From assembly GCF_003725545.1 (NCBI RefSeq), contig NZ_RJLN01000001.1, positions 109,626 to 173,625 of the forward strand: a stretch of 64,000 nt of DNA, read 5' to 3'. Of this stretch, positions 1-8,687 are shown piece by piece (positions within the stretch are counted from its first letter, which is position 1; every line of letters begins with the position of its first letter). Below the pieces are notes generated by a model that worked only from the letters and a program-made list of their open reading frames with translations, was not told where the DNA came from and searched no databases. The DNA is from Micromonospora solifontis (GTDB lineage: Bacteria; Actinomycetota; Actinomycetes; Mycobacteriales; Micromonosporaceae). The position numbers and the translations under genes were made by a program.

Positions 1-854
1 GCCGGCCCCGGGTCGGGGCGGTCGGCGACGCGTTCGACGGGCGCGGCGAGGTCACCGGCACGGCGGGCGGGATCGCCGCTGGTGACGCGCCCGGACCACC
101 CGTCGCGGGTGGCGCCCTCGTCCACTTCGCGCGGACCGAGCCGCGCCAGGCGCTCCGCGGTGAGCTGACCGTTCGCGGGGTCCGGGCGACGGGGGACCGC
201 CGGTGGCACCGACGGCTCGGCCCGGCCGGGGACCGGGGCGCGCGTCGGCGTGCCCGGCACCGCCGGGAACGGCACGGTGGCGGGCTCGCCCGGCACTCGA
301 CCGGCGGGGGCCGACGGCGCCTGGCCGGTCGACGCGCCGGCCTGCGGCGGAACGGCGGCCGGGGGAACGGCGGCCGGGGGAACGTCCCGGCCCGGCGCGT
401 CGGGACGGGGCCGGGCGGCCTTCTCCACCCGCTCCAACCGGGCGCGGGCCCCCATGGTCCGCCCCGGCAACCGGACGTCGCCCCGGGAGAGCTGGGCCAC
501 GAACCAGGCGGGCAGGTAACCCTCGATCGGCAGGCCGGGGTTGACCGCGAGCCACCACTCGTGGTTGGGCCAGCCGGCGGCCAGGTCGGCGTACGGGACG
601 CGGCGGGTGGCTCCCGCGTCGCCGCCCAGGCAGGCCCGCATCGCGGTGACGGACGTGAATGCCAGGACGTGTGTCCGGCCGCCGGTCGTCCAGGTCCCCC
701 AGCCGGCCGCGGCGGGCCCGGCGGGCGCCGGCCCGGCGACCGGCAGCAGCAGATCGACCCTGGTCAGGATGCGGAAGTAGAGCTGCTGGTCCTGCGCACG
801 CAGGGCGTCCCGCATCGCCGCCTCGGCCTCGGTGGCCGGCTCCCATTCGGTCAC
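1..854 (-). CDS. SseB-like protein, 3' end cut by window edge
   Basis: Reading on the minus strand from GTG at 854 gives a protein starting VTEWEPATEAEAAMRDAL, with GGAGAGG just upstream as ribosome site. Residues 1 to about 125 look like the N-terminal SseB domain (LLLPVAGP, LAFTSVTAMRACLGG, GWPNHEWWLAVNPGLPIEGY). A Pro/Ala-rich linker follows, with two exact 15-bp copies around 351-380 that encode repeated VPPAA. The C-terminus lies outside the window. SseB-domain proteins are common in actinobacteria and often lie near type VII secretion genes, as here beside a mycosin. The biochemical role is unknown. The family call is moderately sure. Confidence 0.7.
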   Translation of the reverse strand, partial: MTEWEPATEAEAAMRDALRAQDQQLYFRILTRVDLLLPVAGPAPAGPAAAGWGTWTTGGRTHVLAFTSVTAMRACLGGDAGATRRVPYADLAAGWPNHEWWLAVNPGLPIEGYLPAWFVAQLSRGDVRLPGRTMGARARLERVEKAARPRPDAPGRDVPPAAVPPAAVPPQAGASTGQAPSAPAGRVPGEPATVPFPAVPGTPTRAPVPGRAEPSVPPAVPRRPDPANGQLTAERLARLGPREVDEGATRDGWSGRVTSGDPARRAGDLAAPVERVADRPDPGP

Positions 855-1006
855 GGCCACCTCTCCTTCCGCGCGCAGGCCACAGGCATCGCCTACAACC
901 TACAAGGTGGTAACAAGATCACAATGGCTGGCCATCACCGGTCCGCCGCCGGTCGCGTGAGGCGCTAACATCCCGTTCCGGAGCCGACACGTTACGGAGG
1001 CGGTCG

Positions 1007-2212
1007 ATGTTCCGGCCCACCGCACACCCGGTCCTGGCCGCCCTGGTCACCATTGTCGCCGCCGCAGTGCCGGCCGCACCGGCGGCGGCCCGGGCGCCGT
1101 CGGGGTGTGCTTCGCCACCGGCGCCGGCCCGCCCCGTCGCGGCCACCCCGTGGCCCCAGCAACGGTACGCGCCGGACCGGCTCAGCCCGCTCGCCGACGG
1201 CACGGGGGTGGTCGTCGCGGTGATCGACTCGGGCGTGGACCGTACCCACCCGCAGTTGGCCGGGCGGGTGCTCGACGGGGCCGACTTCCTCGACCGGGGC
1301 GGCGACGGCACCCGGGACTGCGCCGGACACGGCACCGGGGTGGCGAGCATCATCGCGGCGCGCAGCCGCCCCGGCGTGGCGTTCCGGGGGCTCGCCCCCG
1401 GTGCCCGCATCCTGCCGGTACGGGTCAGCGAGCAGCAGGTCGTCGAGGGCCGGGAGTCGGGGCGGACGGTCGGCGCGGCCGGCTTCGCCCGGGCCGTCCG
1501 CTGGGCGGTGGACCACGACGCCGACGTCCTCAACCTCTCCGTCGTGCTGTACGCGGACGACCCGGCGGTCCGGGACGCGATCGCCTACGCGGTACGCCGG
1601 GACGTGGTGGTCGTGGCCGCGGTCGGCAACCTGCACGACGGCGGTGACCCCCGGCCGTACCCGGCCGCGTACGACGGGGTGCTCGGGGTGGGCGCGATCG
1701 GGGCGGACGGCACCCGCGCCCCGTTCTCCCAGACCGGCCCGTACGTGGACCTGGTGGCCCCGGGCAGCGACGTGCTGATGGCCGCGCCCGGGCAGGGCCA
1801 CCAGCGGGCGGAGGGGACGAGCTACGCGACGCCGTTCGTGGCCGCCACCGCGGCCCTGCTGCGGCAGTACCGCCCGGAGCTGAGCGCCGCCGAGGTCGCC
1901 GGGCGGATCGTGGCCGGCACGGATCCGGCACCGGGACGCGGCGACGGATACGGCGCCGGGGTGCTGAACCCGTACCGGGCCGTCGTCGAGTCGCCCGGTC
2001 CGGTGGCCGCCCGGCCGGAGCAGCGGGCCGCGCTGGCGGTGGAGCGGCCCGATCCGGCCGGGGCGGCGCAGCGGACGCGACGGCTGGCGGCCCGGGACCG
2101 GGCGCTGCTGGTGGCGGGCGTGACCGGCGCGGCAGCCACCGTCGTGGCGCTGCTGGCGGTGGTGCTGCCTCGGGGCGCCCGCCGCCGCTGGCGCCCCGCC
2201 GACCCCGCCTGA
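1007..2212 (+). CDS. mycP: Type VII secretion-associated S8 serine protease (mycosin)
   Basis: 401-aa subtilisin-like protease of the mycosin type, which sits in the cell envelope beside ESX secretion systems and is needed for their stability. A signal peptide covers residues 1-30. The catalytic triad is visible: Asp74 (VIDSGVD), His108 (GHGTGVAS) and Ser272 (GTSYATPF), with oxyanion Asn208. A C-terminal membrane helix (about residues 363-383) is followed by a basic tail. GGAGG precedes the ATG. It is divergent from the SseB-like gene and convergent with the WXG100 pair. The family call is firm. Its pairing with this ESX system is inferred from proximity to EccE and WXG100 genes. Confidence 0.93.
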   Translation: MFRPTAHPVLAALVTIVAAAVPAAPAAARAPSGCASPPAPARPVAATPWPQQRYAPDRLSPLADGTGVVVAVIDSGVDRTHPQLAGRVLDGADFLDRGGDGTRDCAGHGTGVASIIAARSRPGVAFRGLAPGARILPVRVSEQQVVEGRESGRTVGAAGFARAVRWAVDHDADVLNLSVVLYADDPAVRDAIAYAVRRDVVVVAAVGNLHDGGDPRPYPAAYDGVLGVGAIGADGTRAPFSQTGPYVDLVAPGSDVLMAAPGQGHQRAEGTSYATPFVAATAALLRQYRPELSAAEVAGRIVAGTDPAPGRGDGYGAGVLNPYRAVVESPGPVAARPEQRAALAVERPDPAGAAQRTRRLAARDRALLVAGVTGAAATVVALLAVVLPRGARRRWRPADPA

Positions 2213-2247
2213 CCCACCCACCCGGTCACCCGCCGCCGCGCCCGCCG

Positions 2248-2307
2248 GCTGATCAAGAGGTTTGCGTCCGGCTGTCCGCGCACGGCGACGCAAACCCCTT
2301 GATCAGC
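2248..2307. repeat. Long intergenic inverted repeat at a convergent gene junction
   Basis: Arms 2248-2268 and 2287-2307 are 21 bp with one mismatch (GCTGATCAAGAGGTTTGCGTC against the complement of the right arm). The loop is 18 nt. It sits between the convergent ends of mycP and the WXG100 genes. It could act as a bidirectional terminator or be a REP-like palindrome. It is one of five such structures in the window. Confidence 0.85.
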
Positions 2308-2337
2308 TCAACCACGCCGGGCCGGGCGCCGCCGGGG

Positions 2338-2631
2338 TCACTGGAACAGGTTGGCGTTGCGCTTCTCGGTGTCGAGGTAGTCGGCCGCGGAGTCCTCCAC
2401 CGCCAGCTTGATGTCGCGCAGCATGGCCTGGAGGTCCTGCGAGGCGGCCCGCCACCGGGACTGGCGCTGCTCGTACGCCTCGCGGGCCGCGCCGGACCAG
2501 CTCGCCACCAGCGGCGCGGCGTCCCGCTCGAGCTGCCCGAGCTGGCTGTCGAGGGTGTTCAACGCCTTCTGGATGTCCGCGCCGGCCTGTTGCAGCGCGG
2601 CGAAGTTCACGACCAGCACACCGTGGTCCAT
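2338..2631 (-). CDS. WXG100 family T7SS protein
   Basis: 97-aa protein of typical WXG100 length. WSG lies at about residues 45-47 (VASWSGAAREAYEQRQ), at the turn between two predicted helices, which is the family hallmark. Such proteins form helical hairpin dimers exported by type VII secretion. It is downstream of a second WXG100-like gene with a 19-bp gap, so the two probably form an EsxA/EsxB-type heterodimer. No clear C-terminal YxxxD/E export signal is seen after the hairpin, apart from YLDTE near residues 85-89, which fits the pattern loosely. Confidence 0.9.
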   Translation of the reverse strand: MDHGVLVVNFAALQQAGADIQKALNTLDSQLGQLERDAAPLVASWSGAAREAYEQRQSRWRAASQDLQAMLRDIKLAVEDSAADYLDTEKRNANLFQ

Positions 2632-2650
2632 CGGATCCGTCCTCTCGTCG

Positions 2651-2980
2651 TCAGAGCGGCAGCTGGATGCCGCGGTTGGTCCCGCTCACCCGGGTGGCGG
2701 CGTCGGCGTCCGAGACGTCGTACTGCGTCCCGGCGGTGCGGATCGCGTTCGCGGTCTCCCGCAGGGCCCGCTGCAACGCCGCCTGATCCTGCACCCACTG
2801 CTGCTTGACCTGCTCGAACGAACGGCCGCCGGCGCCACGCCAGGCCTGCTGCAACACCTCCAGCTCGGCCATCAGGCCGCTGAGCATCGTCTGCAACGAC
2901 TGATCCACCTGCTCGAACTTCGCGGCGGTCTGCTGCATCACCGCGGCTTCTGCCTGGGTCTGGGACACCCCGGACGTCAC
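2651..2980 (-). CDS. WXG100 family T7SS protein, partner of the downstream gene
   Basis: 109-aa protein starting VTSGVSQTQAEAAVMQQ, with the WXG-type turn at LQQAWRGAGGRSFEQ. The start is set at GTG 2980 because AGGAG lies five bases upstream. A longer open frame to 3307 has no supporting ribosome site and would add a proline-rich stretch foreign to the family. It is first in a two-gene unit with the other WXG100 gene and diverges from eccE. The likely role is an exported or chaperoned helical-hairpin partner of the T7SS. Confidence 0.88.
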   Translation of the reverse strand: MTSGVSQTQAEAAVMQQTAAKFEQVDQSLQTMLSGLMAELEVLQQAWRGAGGRSFEQVKQQWVQDQAALQRALRETANAIRTAGTQYDVSDADAATRVSGTNRGIQLPL

Positions 2981-3201
2981 CTCGTCTCCTCGGTCGTGGC
3001 TGGCCGCCGGAACGACCACCGTGGACGCCGCCGGAGCGCGCGACCGGAAACGGGGGGCGGGGACGGGCGCGCTCGGCGGAACTCGTCGCTGACGGTAGCC
3101 GCCCGACTCCGGTTCTGCTACCCCCTGGGCCTCCCCTGTGGACAATGACCGCTTACGATGAGCCACGGCAACGTCACGCGGCGGACCCGGGAGGAGGCGC
3201 G
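2981..3201. other. Divergent intergenic region between WXG100 pair and eccE
   Basis: About 220 bp separate the two divergent T7SS units and should hold both promoters. No convincing operator repeat was seen. The open frame that continues upstream of eccE to an ATG at 3145 lacks a ribosome site, so this stretch is treated as untranslated. Confidence 0.5.
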
Positions 3202-5013
3202 GTGACGGCGACGGCGACCGGGCGCCCGGCACCGGCGACTCCCCACCCACCACCACGGGGGCCGCGCCCCGCGTCCGTCGTACGGGCCGGTCAGGTGGTG
3301 GCGGCACAGGTGGCGGTCGCCGCGCTGGTGGCGGCCGCCGGCCGGGGCGTGCCGGTGACCGCGGCGGCCCTGCTGCTGGCGATCCTGCTGCTGCCCGGGG
3401 CCTGGGTCCGCTGGCGCGGCCGGTGGCTCCATGAATGGCTGCTGGTCGGCCTGAGGCACCTGACCCGGCGGCGCGCCCTGCCAGCCGCCGCGGGGCCGGC
3501 CGCGCTGCTGGAGCTGGTGGCCCCGGGATCGTCGGTGCACGCCGCCGAGCTGGCCGGCACCCCCGCCGCGGTGCTGGACGACCCGGCCGGGATCACCGCG
3601 CTGGTCGAGATCGGTGAGCCCGCCGACCTGCTCGGCGACGGCCCGCGAGCCCTGCCCGCGCCGCTCTCGCTGCTGGCTCCACCCGGGCCGCAGAGCCCAC
3701 CGGCACGGCTCCAACTTTTGCTCTCCGCCTCGCCCGCCCCGGCACCGGCGGCCGGGGCCGGCACGGCCGGCACGTCCTACCGGCAGCTGACCGACGGCCG
3801 GCTGGCGGGACGGGTCCGGGCGGTGCTCGCCGTCCGGATGCTCCGCGTCGACGGCTGGTCGGACGAGGAGCTGCGGCGGGCGCTCGCCGGCGCGGTCCGC
3901 CGGATCGTCCGCCGGCTCGGTCCGCTGGCCGGCCGCCCGCTGGGCGGGCCGGCGGCGCTGCGGGTGGTCGCCGAACTGGCCCACCACGACGTCGGGGCGC
4001 CGGTCCGCGAGTCCTGGCCGGCCGTGACGGCGGGCGGGCTCGTCCAGGTCACCTACCGGCTGCGGCGGTGGCCGGAACCGCGTACCGACGCGGGCCGGCG
4101 GTTGGTGCCCCGGCTGCTGGCGCTGCCGGCCACCGCCACCACCGTCGCACTCTGCGTCGGTCCGCGCGCCGGCACCGACACCGCGCCGGTTCCGGCGGAG
4201 CTGACCGTACGCCTGGCCGCCTGGACCGGTCCGGAGCTGGCCGTGGCCGAGCGGGCCCTGCGCCGGCTCGTCGGCGATCTGGGCGCGGAGGTCCGCCGGC
4301 TCGACGGCGAGCACCTGGCGGGGCTGACCGCCACCCTGCCGCTGGCCGTGGCACCGGGCGGCCAGGAGGTGGCCGGCGCGGAGCTGAACGGGCTGGAGCT
4401 GTCGGTCGGCGAGTCCGGGCTGATGGTCGGGGCCAACCGGCACGGCGGCGCGGTCACCGTACGCCTCTTCGGCCCCGGCACGACCCGGCTGCTGCTGGTC
4501 GGCGGGGTGCGCGCCGCGCAACTCCTGGCACTGCGCGCGCTGGCGCTCGGCGCCCGGGTGGTGGTGCAGACGGCCCGGCCGCGGGCGTGGGAGCCGTTCG
4601 TCCGCGGGGTGGGCGCGCCGGGCGGCGCGGTGCCGCTGATCCCGCCCGGACGTCCGGTGGGCGGCGCGCCGGGTTCGCCGCTGCAACCGCTGCTGCTGGT
4701 GGTCGACGCCGGCCCGGTGCCGGCGGAGGTCGGGCCGGCGGCGGCCTGGCAGTCCGTCCTGGTGGTCCGGGACGAGCTGACCCCGGTGGACTCGGCGACG
4801 CTGGCCCGCGCCGATCTGGCGATCCTGCAGCCGCTGGATCCGGCCGAGGCGGCGCTGGCCGGCACCGCGCTCGGCCTCGGCGGCTCGGCGGAGTGGCTGA
4901 CCCGGATCCGCGACGACATGGTGGCCGTGGTCAACCGGCGGGCGCTGCGCTGGGCACTGCTCTCCCCGACGCCGATCGAATCGCAGCTGGTCGGTCGGCC
5001 GAGTCGCCGCTGA
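3202..5013 (+). CDS. eccE: Type VII secretion protein EccE
   Basis: About 603 aa. Two N-terminal membrane helices (about residues 29-47 and 50-68) are followed by RWRGRWLHEWL and a large soluble domain, the architecture of EccE, a membrane component at the periphery of the ESX complex. The start chosen is GTG 3202, preceded by GGAGGAGG. An in-frame ATG at 3145 would add 19 residues but has no ribosome site. The sequence is strongly Ala/Leu/Arg/Pro-biased, as usual for the family, and has no catalytic motif. Its neighbours (mycosin, WXG100 pair) support the assignment. eccB, eccC and eccD are not in the window. Confidence 0.82.
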   Translation: MTATATGRPAPATPHPPPRGPRPASVVRAGQVVAAQVAVAALVAAAGRGVPVTAAALLLAILLLPGAWVRWRGRWLHEWLLVGLRHLTRRRALPAAAGPAALLELVAPGSSVHAAELAGTPAAVLDDPAGITALVEIGEPADLLGDGPRALPAPLSLLAPPGPQSPPARLQLLLSASPAPAPAAGAGTAGTSYRQLTDGRLAGRVRAVLAVRMLRVDGWSDEELRRALAGAVRRIVRRLGPLAGRPLGGPAALRVVAELAHHDVGAPVRESWPAVTAGGLVQVTYRLRRWPEPRTDAGRRLVPRLLALPATATTVALCVGPRAGTDTAPVPAELTVRLAAWTGPELAVAERALRRLVGDLGAEVRRLDGEHLAGLTATLPLAVAPGGQEVAGAELNGLELSVGESGLMVGANRHGGAVTVRLFGPGTTRLLLVGGVRAAQLLALRALALGARVVVQTARPRAWEPFVRGVGAPGGAVPLIPPGRPVGGAPGSPLQPLLLVVDAGPVPAEVGPAAAWQSVLVVRDELTPVDSATLARADLAILQPLDPAEAALAGTALGLGGSAEWLTRIRDDMVAVVNRRALRWALLSPTPIESQLVGRPSRR

Positions 5014-5065
5014 GTTGATCGACACGGGTTCCCGCGGGTCGCCGCGGCATGGCACGATCCCCGCC

Positions 5066-5452
5066 ATGGGTTTTCTGAAGGGCCTTCTGATCCGGCTCGC
5101 CTCGACCGCGGTGGCCTTCTGGCTCGCCACGCTGCTCATCCCGGGCATCAAGCTGGACTCGGACTCGGCCACCGACACGGTGATCACGCTGGTGCTGGTC
5201 GCGGCGATCTTCGGTGTGGTCAACGCCGTGCTCCAGCCGATCATCAAGACCGTGGGCTGCGGCTTCTACCTGCTGACCCTCGGCCTGATCGCGCTGGTGG
5301 TGAACGGCCTGCTGTTCCTGCTCACCAGCTGGATCGCCGGTGAGGCGGGACTGCCGTTCCACGTGGACAACTTCTGGCCGGCCGCGGTGCTGGGCGCGCT
5401 CTTCGTCGGCATCGTGACCTGGATCCTCGGCGCGATCCTCGACCGCGACTGA
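5066..5452 (+). CDS. Phage-holin-like four-helix membrane protein
   Basis: 128 aa starting MGFLKGLLIRLASTAVAFWLA. Four hydrophobic segments are visible (about residues 8-26, 38-56, 66-88, 103-122). The pattern of conserved Gly and the motif NAVLQPIIK match the mycobacterial four-TMS holin superfamily (PF04020-type). These are ordinary chromosomal membrane proteins of unknown role, and nothing here suggests a prophage. ATG 5066 is chosen because translation upstream would add 17 residues that look non-coding. Confidence 0.8.
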   Translation: MGFLKGLLIRLASTAVAFWLATLLIPGIKLDSDSATDTVITLVLVAAIFGVVNAVLQPIIKTVGCGFYLLTLGLIALVVNGLLFLLTSWIAGEAGLPFHVDNFWPAAVLGALFVGIVTWILGAILDRD

Positions 5453-5520
5453 CGCCCGGCAGCTGGGACGCCCGGCGACCGCCGCCGGCCGGGCCCGGCG
5501 GCGGTCCACAATCGCCGAGC

Positions 5521-5955
5521 ATGGAGCAGGGAGTGGGCTACGAGATCCGGCCGGGGACGAGCGGTGACGTCGAGGCGGTGCTCGCCTTCTGGCGGTACGC
5601 GGCCGAGGACACCGACCGGCACGACAGCGCGGAGGCGGTGCGGCTGCTGCTCGCACGCGACCCGGAGGCGCTGTTGCTGGCGGTGGACCAGGGCGTGCTG
5701 GTGGGCTCGCTGATCGCCGGCTGGGACGGCTGGCGGGCCCACCTCTACCGCTTCGCCGTGCACCCGGACCGCCGCCGGCAGGGCATCGGCCGCGCCCTGC
5801 TGGCCGCTGCCGAGCGGCGGCTCGCCCGGCTCGGCGGCCGGCGTGCCGACGCCATGGTGCTCGACGACAACGAGCTGGGCCGGCGGGCCTGGGCGGCGGC
5901 CGGCTACCGGGAGCAGCCGCAGTGCCACCGCTGGGTCAAGCCGCTGCCGGCCTGA
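5521..5955 (+). CDS. GNAT family N-acetyltransferase
   Basis: 144-aa single-domain GNAT enzyme, expected to transfer an acyl group from acyl-CoA to an unknown amine. The acetyl-CoA pyrophosphate loop is clear (RFAVHPDRRRQGIGRALL, about residues 78-95), and the C-terminal NELGRRAWAAAGYRE fits motif B. ATG 5521 has no obvious ribosome site. GTG 5533, four codons in, is preceded by GGAG at good spacing and may be the true start. It is first in a series of three plus-strand genes with a second acetyltransferase and a permease. Confidence 0.85.
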   Translation: MEQGVGYEIRPGTSGDVEAVLAFWRYAAEDTDRHDSAEAVRLLLARDPEALLLAVDQGVLVGSLIAGWDGWRAHLYRFAVHPDRRRQGIGRALLAAAERRLARLGGRRADAMVLDDNELGRRAWAAAGYREQPQCHRWVKPLPA

Positions 5956-6024
5956 GCCGCCGGGAGGCCAGCGGGCGGGAATTGGCTGGCGAGGAGTCCG
6001 GGAGCCGGCGGTAGCGTCGGTCGG

Positions 6025-6513
6025 GTGTTCACCCTGACCCGCCCCGACGGCTATCAGCTCAGCACCGACCCGGCCCGGCTCGACCTGGACCGGGTGCACC
6101 GGTGGCTCTCCACCGACGCGTACTGGGCGCTCGGCCGGGACCGGGACACGGTCGAGCGCGCCTTCGCCGGCTCGATCGGCTTCGGGGTCTACCGGCCGGC
6201 GGACGGGCGGCAGGTGGCGGTGGCCCGGGTGGTCACCGACCGGGCGACCTTCGCCTGGCTCTGCGACGTGTACGTGGACCGGGGCGAGCGGGGTCGCGGC
6301 CTGGGCACCTGGCTGGCCGGTGCGGTTCGCGACCACCTGGCCGAGCTGGGCGTACGCCGGATCCTGCTGGCCACGGCCGACGCCCACGGGGTGTACGCGA
6401 AGGTCGGCTTCGGCCCGGTCGAAACGGACCGCTGGATGCAGCTCGACCAGCGGGTGAGCCAGGTCACTGGAAAGGAGCAACACGCCTCTTCACCACTTAC
6501 GGTGGAGGCGTGA
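6025..6513 (+). CDS. GNAT family N-acetyltransferase
   Basis: 162 aa from GTG 6025. The acetyl-CoA loop is seen as DRGERGRGLGTWLAGAV (about residues 87-103), followed by GVRRILLATADAHGVYAKVGF, typical of bacterial GNAT proteins that modify small molecules. The substrate is unknown. Its TGA overlaps the GTG of the RarD-like gene as GTGA, so the two are probably translationally coupled. It is not closely similar to the GNAT just upstream. Confidence 0.85.
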   Translation: MFTLTRPDGYQLSTDPARLDLDRVHRWLSTDAYWALGRDRDTVERAFAGSIGFGVYRPADGRQVAVARVVTDRATFAWLCDVYVDRGERGRGLGTWLAGAVRDHLAELGVRRILLATADAHGVYAKVGFGPVETDRWMQLDQRVSQVTGKEQHASSPLTVEA

Positions 6514-7433
6514 ACCAGACCCGCCTCGGCTACCTGTACGGCTTCGGCGCGTACCTCATCTGGGGTTTCTTCCCGATCTACCTGAAGCTGCTCCGGCCGG
6601 CCGGGCCGGTGGAGATCCTGGCGCACCGGATCGTCTGGTCGGTGGTCTTCGTCGCCCTCGTGCTGGCCGCGCTGCGCAACATCGGTTTCCTGCGCGCCCT
6701 GGCCCGCCGGCCCCGCGCGCTGGCCGGCATCACCGCGGCGGCCGCGCTGATCGCGGTCAACTGGGGCACCTACATCTACGGGGTGAACTCCGACCGGGTG
6801 GTGGAGACCGCTCTCGGCTACTTCATCAACCCCCTGGTCATCGTGCTGATCGGGGTCTTCCTGCTGCACGAGCGGCTGCGCCCGGCGCAGTGGGTGGCGC
6901 TCGGCATCGGCGGGGTGGCGGTGGCGGTGCTGACCGTCGACTACGGCCGGCTGCCCTACCTGGCGCTCACCCTGGCGTTCAGCTTCGCCGGCTACGGGCT
7001 GGTCAAGAAGCGGCTCGGGCTGCCGGCCGCGGAGGGCCTCTTCGTCGAGTCGGCGGTGCTGGCATTGCCCGCACTGGGCTACCTGGCCTGGCTGACCCGC
7101 CAGGGCACGTCCACCTTCGGTCACGTCTCCGTCGGGCACACGCTGCTGCTGGTGCTGGCCGGCGCGGTCACCGCGATCCCGCTGCTGCTTTTCGCCGGGG
7201 CGGCGAACCGGTTGCCGCTCTCCACCCTCGGCATGCTGCAGTACGTCGGCCCGATCCTCCAGCTCGGCTGCGGCGTGCTGATCTACCACGAGCCCATGCC
7301 ACCGGCCCGGCTGGCGGGTTTCGCCCTGGTCTGGCTCGCCCTGGTGGTCTTCACCACCGACGCCGTCCGCCAGGCCCGCCGCACCCGCGCCACGGCCCGC
7401 GCCGCCGCTGCGGCCCCCGCCCCGGTCGGCTGA
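6510..7433 (+). CDS. rarD: EamA family permease, RarD type
   Basis: 307 aa beginning VNQTRLGYLYGFGAYLIWGFFPIYLKLL, a signature of RarD-type EamA transporters with ten predicted membrane helices. FINPLVIVLIGVFLLHERLRPAQW is characteristic of the first repeat, and TLGMLQYVGPILQ of the second. The substrate is unknown; E. coli RarD is linked to chloramphenicol sensitivity. The start is GTG 6510 because it overlaps the preceding stop and follows GGTGGAGG. A longer frame upstream is a shadow of the GNAT gene. Its end abuts a convergent anti-sigma gene with only three bases between. Confidence 0.9.
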   Translation: MNQTRLGYLYGFGAYLIWGFFPIYLKLLRPAGPVEILAHRIVWSVVFVALVLAALRNIGFLRALARRPRALAGITAAAALIAVNWGTYIYGVNSDRVVETALGYFINPLVIVLIGVFLLHERLRPAQWVALGIGGVAVAVLTVDYGRLPYLALTLAFSFAGYGLVKKRLGLPAAEGLFVESAVLALPALGYLAWLTRQGTSTFGHVSVGHTLLLVLAGAVTAIPLLLFAGAANRLPLSTLGMLQYVGPILQLGCGVLIYHEPMPPARLAGFALVWLALVVFTTDAVRQARRTRATARAAAAAPAPVG

Positions 7434-7436
7434 GGC

Positions 7437-8126
7437 TCACCGGAGGTCGTAGGCGAGGACCGGGGTGTCGTCGGCGCGGAGCAGTTCCAGGCCGACCAGC
7501 TCGCCGCGGGTGAAGTGGGTGACGCCGGTGAAACGGAGGTCGTCGCCGGGGGCGGCCAGCCACGAGCCGATCTGCTCCGTCGCGCCGTCCGGGCCGTGCG
7601 CCACCAACCGGAAGGTGTACGCCTCGCGGTGACCGGCCCGGCGGTCGTACCCGCAGTGCATGGTGACCTCGGTGCCCCACGCGGTGTCGGTCAGTCCGAT
7701 CTCGGCGTGCACCGGCACGCTGCCCGCCACCGGACGCATGGCGACCAGTGGCACCTGCGGCGACGGCGGGGCGGCCGGCGGCCGGAGCTGGGCCGCCCCC
7801 AGGCCGGCCAGCACGGCGAGCACGGCCGCGGCGAGCGCGGTCAACGCGTACCGCCGCCGCGACCGGGACCGCTCGCGGCGCCGCCGCTGCCGGGCGGCGT
7901 CGAGCAGCGCGGGCACCCGGGAGGCCTCCGGGCCGACCTCCAGGAACTGCTCCAGCCCGGCCGGGTCGAGCCGGCCGAGCAGGCCGGGCAGGACGGCGAT
8001 CTCGGCGACCGCCTCCCGGCAGGCGGCACAGCCGGCCAGGTGCCGCTCGTAGGCGGCCCGCTCGGCAGGGGCGAGGGCCCCCAGCACGTACGCGCCGTCG
8101 TCGTGCGCGAACTCGCAGCGGGTCAT
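7437..8126 (-). CDS. Anti-sigma factor with zinc-finger domain
   Basis: 229-aa membrane anti-sigma factor. The N-terminal zinc-binding anti-sigma domain carries His29-X3-Cys33-X2-Cys36 (RHLAGCAACRE). A single membrane helix lies at about residues 93-112 after a very basic stretch, and an extracytoplasmic domain of about 115 residues follows. Its ATG overlaps the sigma-factor TGA as ATGA, so both are made from one message. The outer domain presumably senses an envelope signal; which one cannot be told from sequence. Confidence 0.88.
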   Translation of the reverse strand: MTRCEFAHDDGAYVLGALAPAERAAYERHLAGCAACREAVAEIAVLPGLLGRLDPAGLEQFLEVGPEASRVPALLDAARQRRRRERSRSRRRYALTALAAAVLAVLAGLGAAQLRPPAAPPSPQVPLVAMRPVAGSVPVHAEIGLTDTAWGTEVTMHCGYDRRAGHREAYTFRLVAHGPDGATEQIGSWLAAPGDDLRFTGVTHFTRGELVGLELLRADDTPVLAYDLR

Positions 8127-8686
8127 CCGGTCACCCCCATCTCGGCCAGGGCCAACCGTAGTGACCGCAGCGCGTAGTGGGTGCGGGACTTGACCGTGCC
8201 CGGCGGTACGCCGAGCCGGGCGGCCGCCTCCGCCACCGACCGCCCCTGGTAGAAGCACTCCACCAGCACCTCCCGATGGGTGGGGCTGAGCCGGTTCAGC
8301 GCCTCGGCCACCGTCCACGCCTCCACCGCGCGCTCCGCTTCGTCGACCGTCTCGGCAGGTTCGGGCAGCTCGTCGGTGTAGATTTCGCCGACCCGGGTGG
8401 ACCGGCGCCGCCAGGCGTCGATGGCCAGGTTCCGGGCGGTGGTGAACAGCCAGGCGCGGACGGAGCCGCGCCGGGGATCCAGCGACTCCGGGTGCCGCCA
8501 GGCCCGGAGCAGCGTCTCCTGCACCAGGTCCTCGGCGCGCGACCGGTCACCGTTGACCAGCCGGAGGGCGTGCGCGAAGAGCGCGTCGGCGTGCTCGTCG
8601 TGCAACGCGCGCAGCAGTTGGGCGTCGTGGTCGCTGATGGCGGATACCTCGCTTCCGGCGGCGAGACCAGCGATGCGTTCGCTCAT
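8123..8686 (-). CDS. ECF-type RNA polymerase sigma factor
   Basis: 187 aa. Region 2 (about residues 22-95) contains AEDLVQETLLRAWR and WLFTTARNLAIDAWRR. Region 4 (about 131-180) contains LSPTHREVLVECFYQGRSVAEAAARLGVPPG in segments typical of ECF factors. It is cotranscribed and coupled with the zinc anti-sigma gene. The ATG at 8686 has no clear ribosome site, and a possible ECF-type promoter (TGAACC, 16 bp, CGTATG) ends one base before it, so the start may be misplaced or the message nearly leaderless. PHO-like repeats overlap this promoter. Confidence 0.88.
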   Translation of the reverse strand: MSERIAGLAAGSEVSAISDHDAQLLRALHDEHADALFAHALRLVNGDRSRAEDLVQETLLRAWRHPESLDPRRGSVRAWLFTTARNLAIDAWRRRSTRVGEIYTDELPEPAETVDEAERAVEAWTVAEALNRLSPTHREVLVECFYQGRSVAEAAARLGVPPGTVKSRTHYALRSLRLALAEMGVTG

Positions 8687-8687
8687 C

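Noticed and set aside
351..383. 15-bp tandem repeat as a mobile or regulatory element
   Set aside because: It is in frame within the Pro/Ala-rich linker of the SseB-like gene and is better explained as a coding repeat.
919..2293. Long open frames on the minus strand opposite mycP
   Set aside because: They mirror codon positions of the protease gene, are Arg/Pro/Gly-rich and have no domain or ribosome site. They are shadows in high-GC DNA.
3118..5247. 709-aa minus-strand frame opposite eccE
   Set aside because: Gln/Arg-rich low-complexity translation typical of the reverse complement of Leu/Ala/Arg-rich genes; no start site.
5066..5452. Prophage holin
   Set aside because: The protein belongs to a chromosomal four-helix family, and no phage structural, lysin or integrase gene is near.
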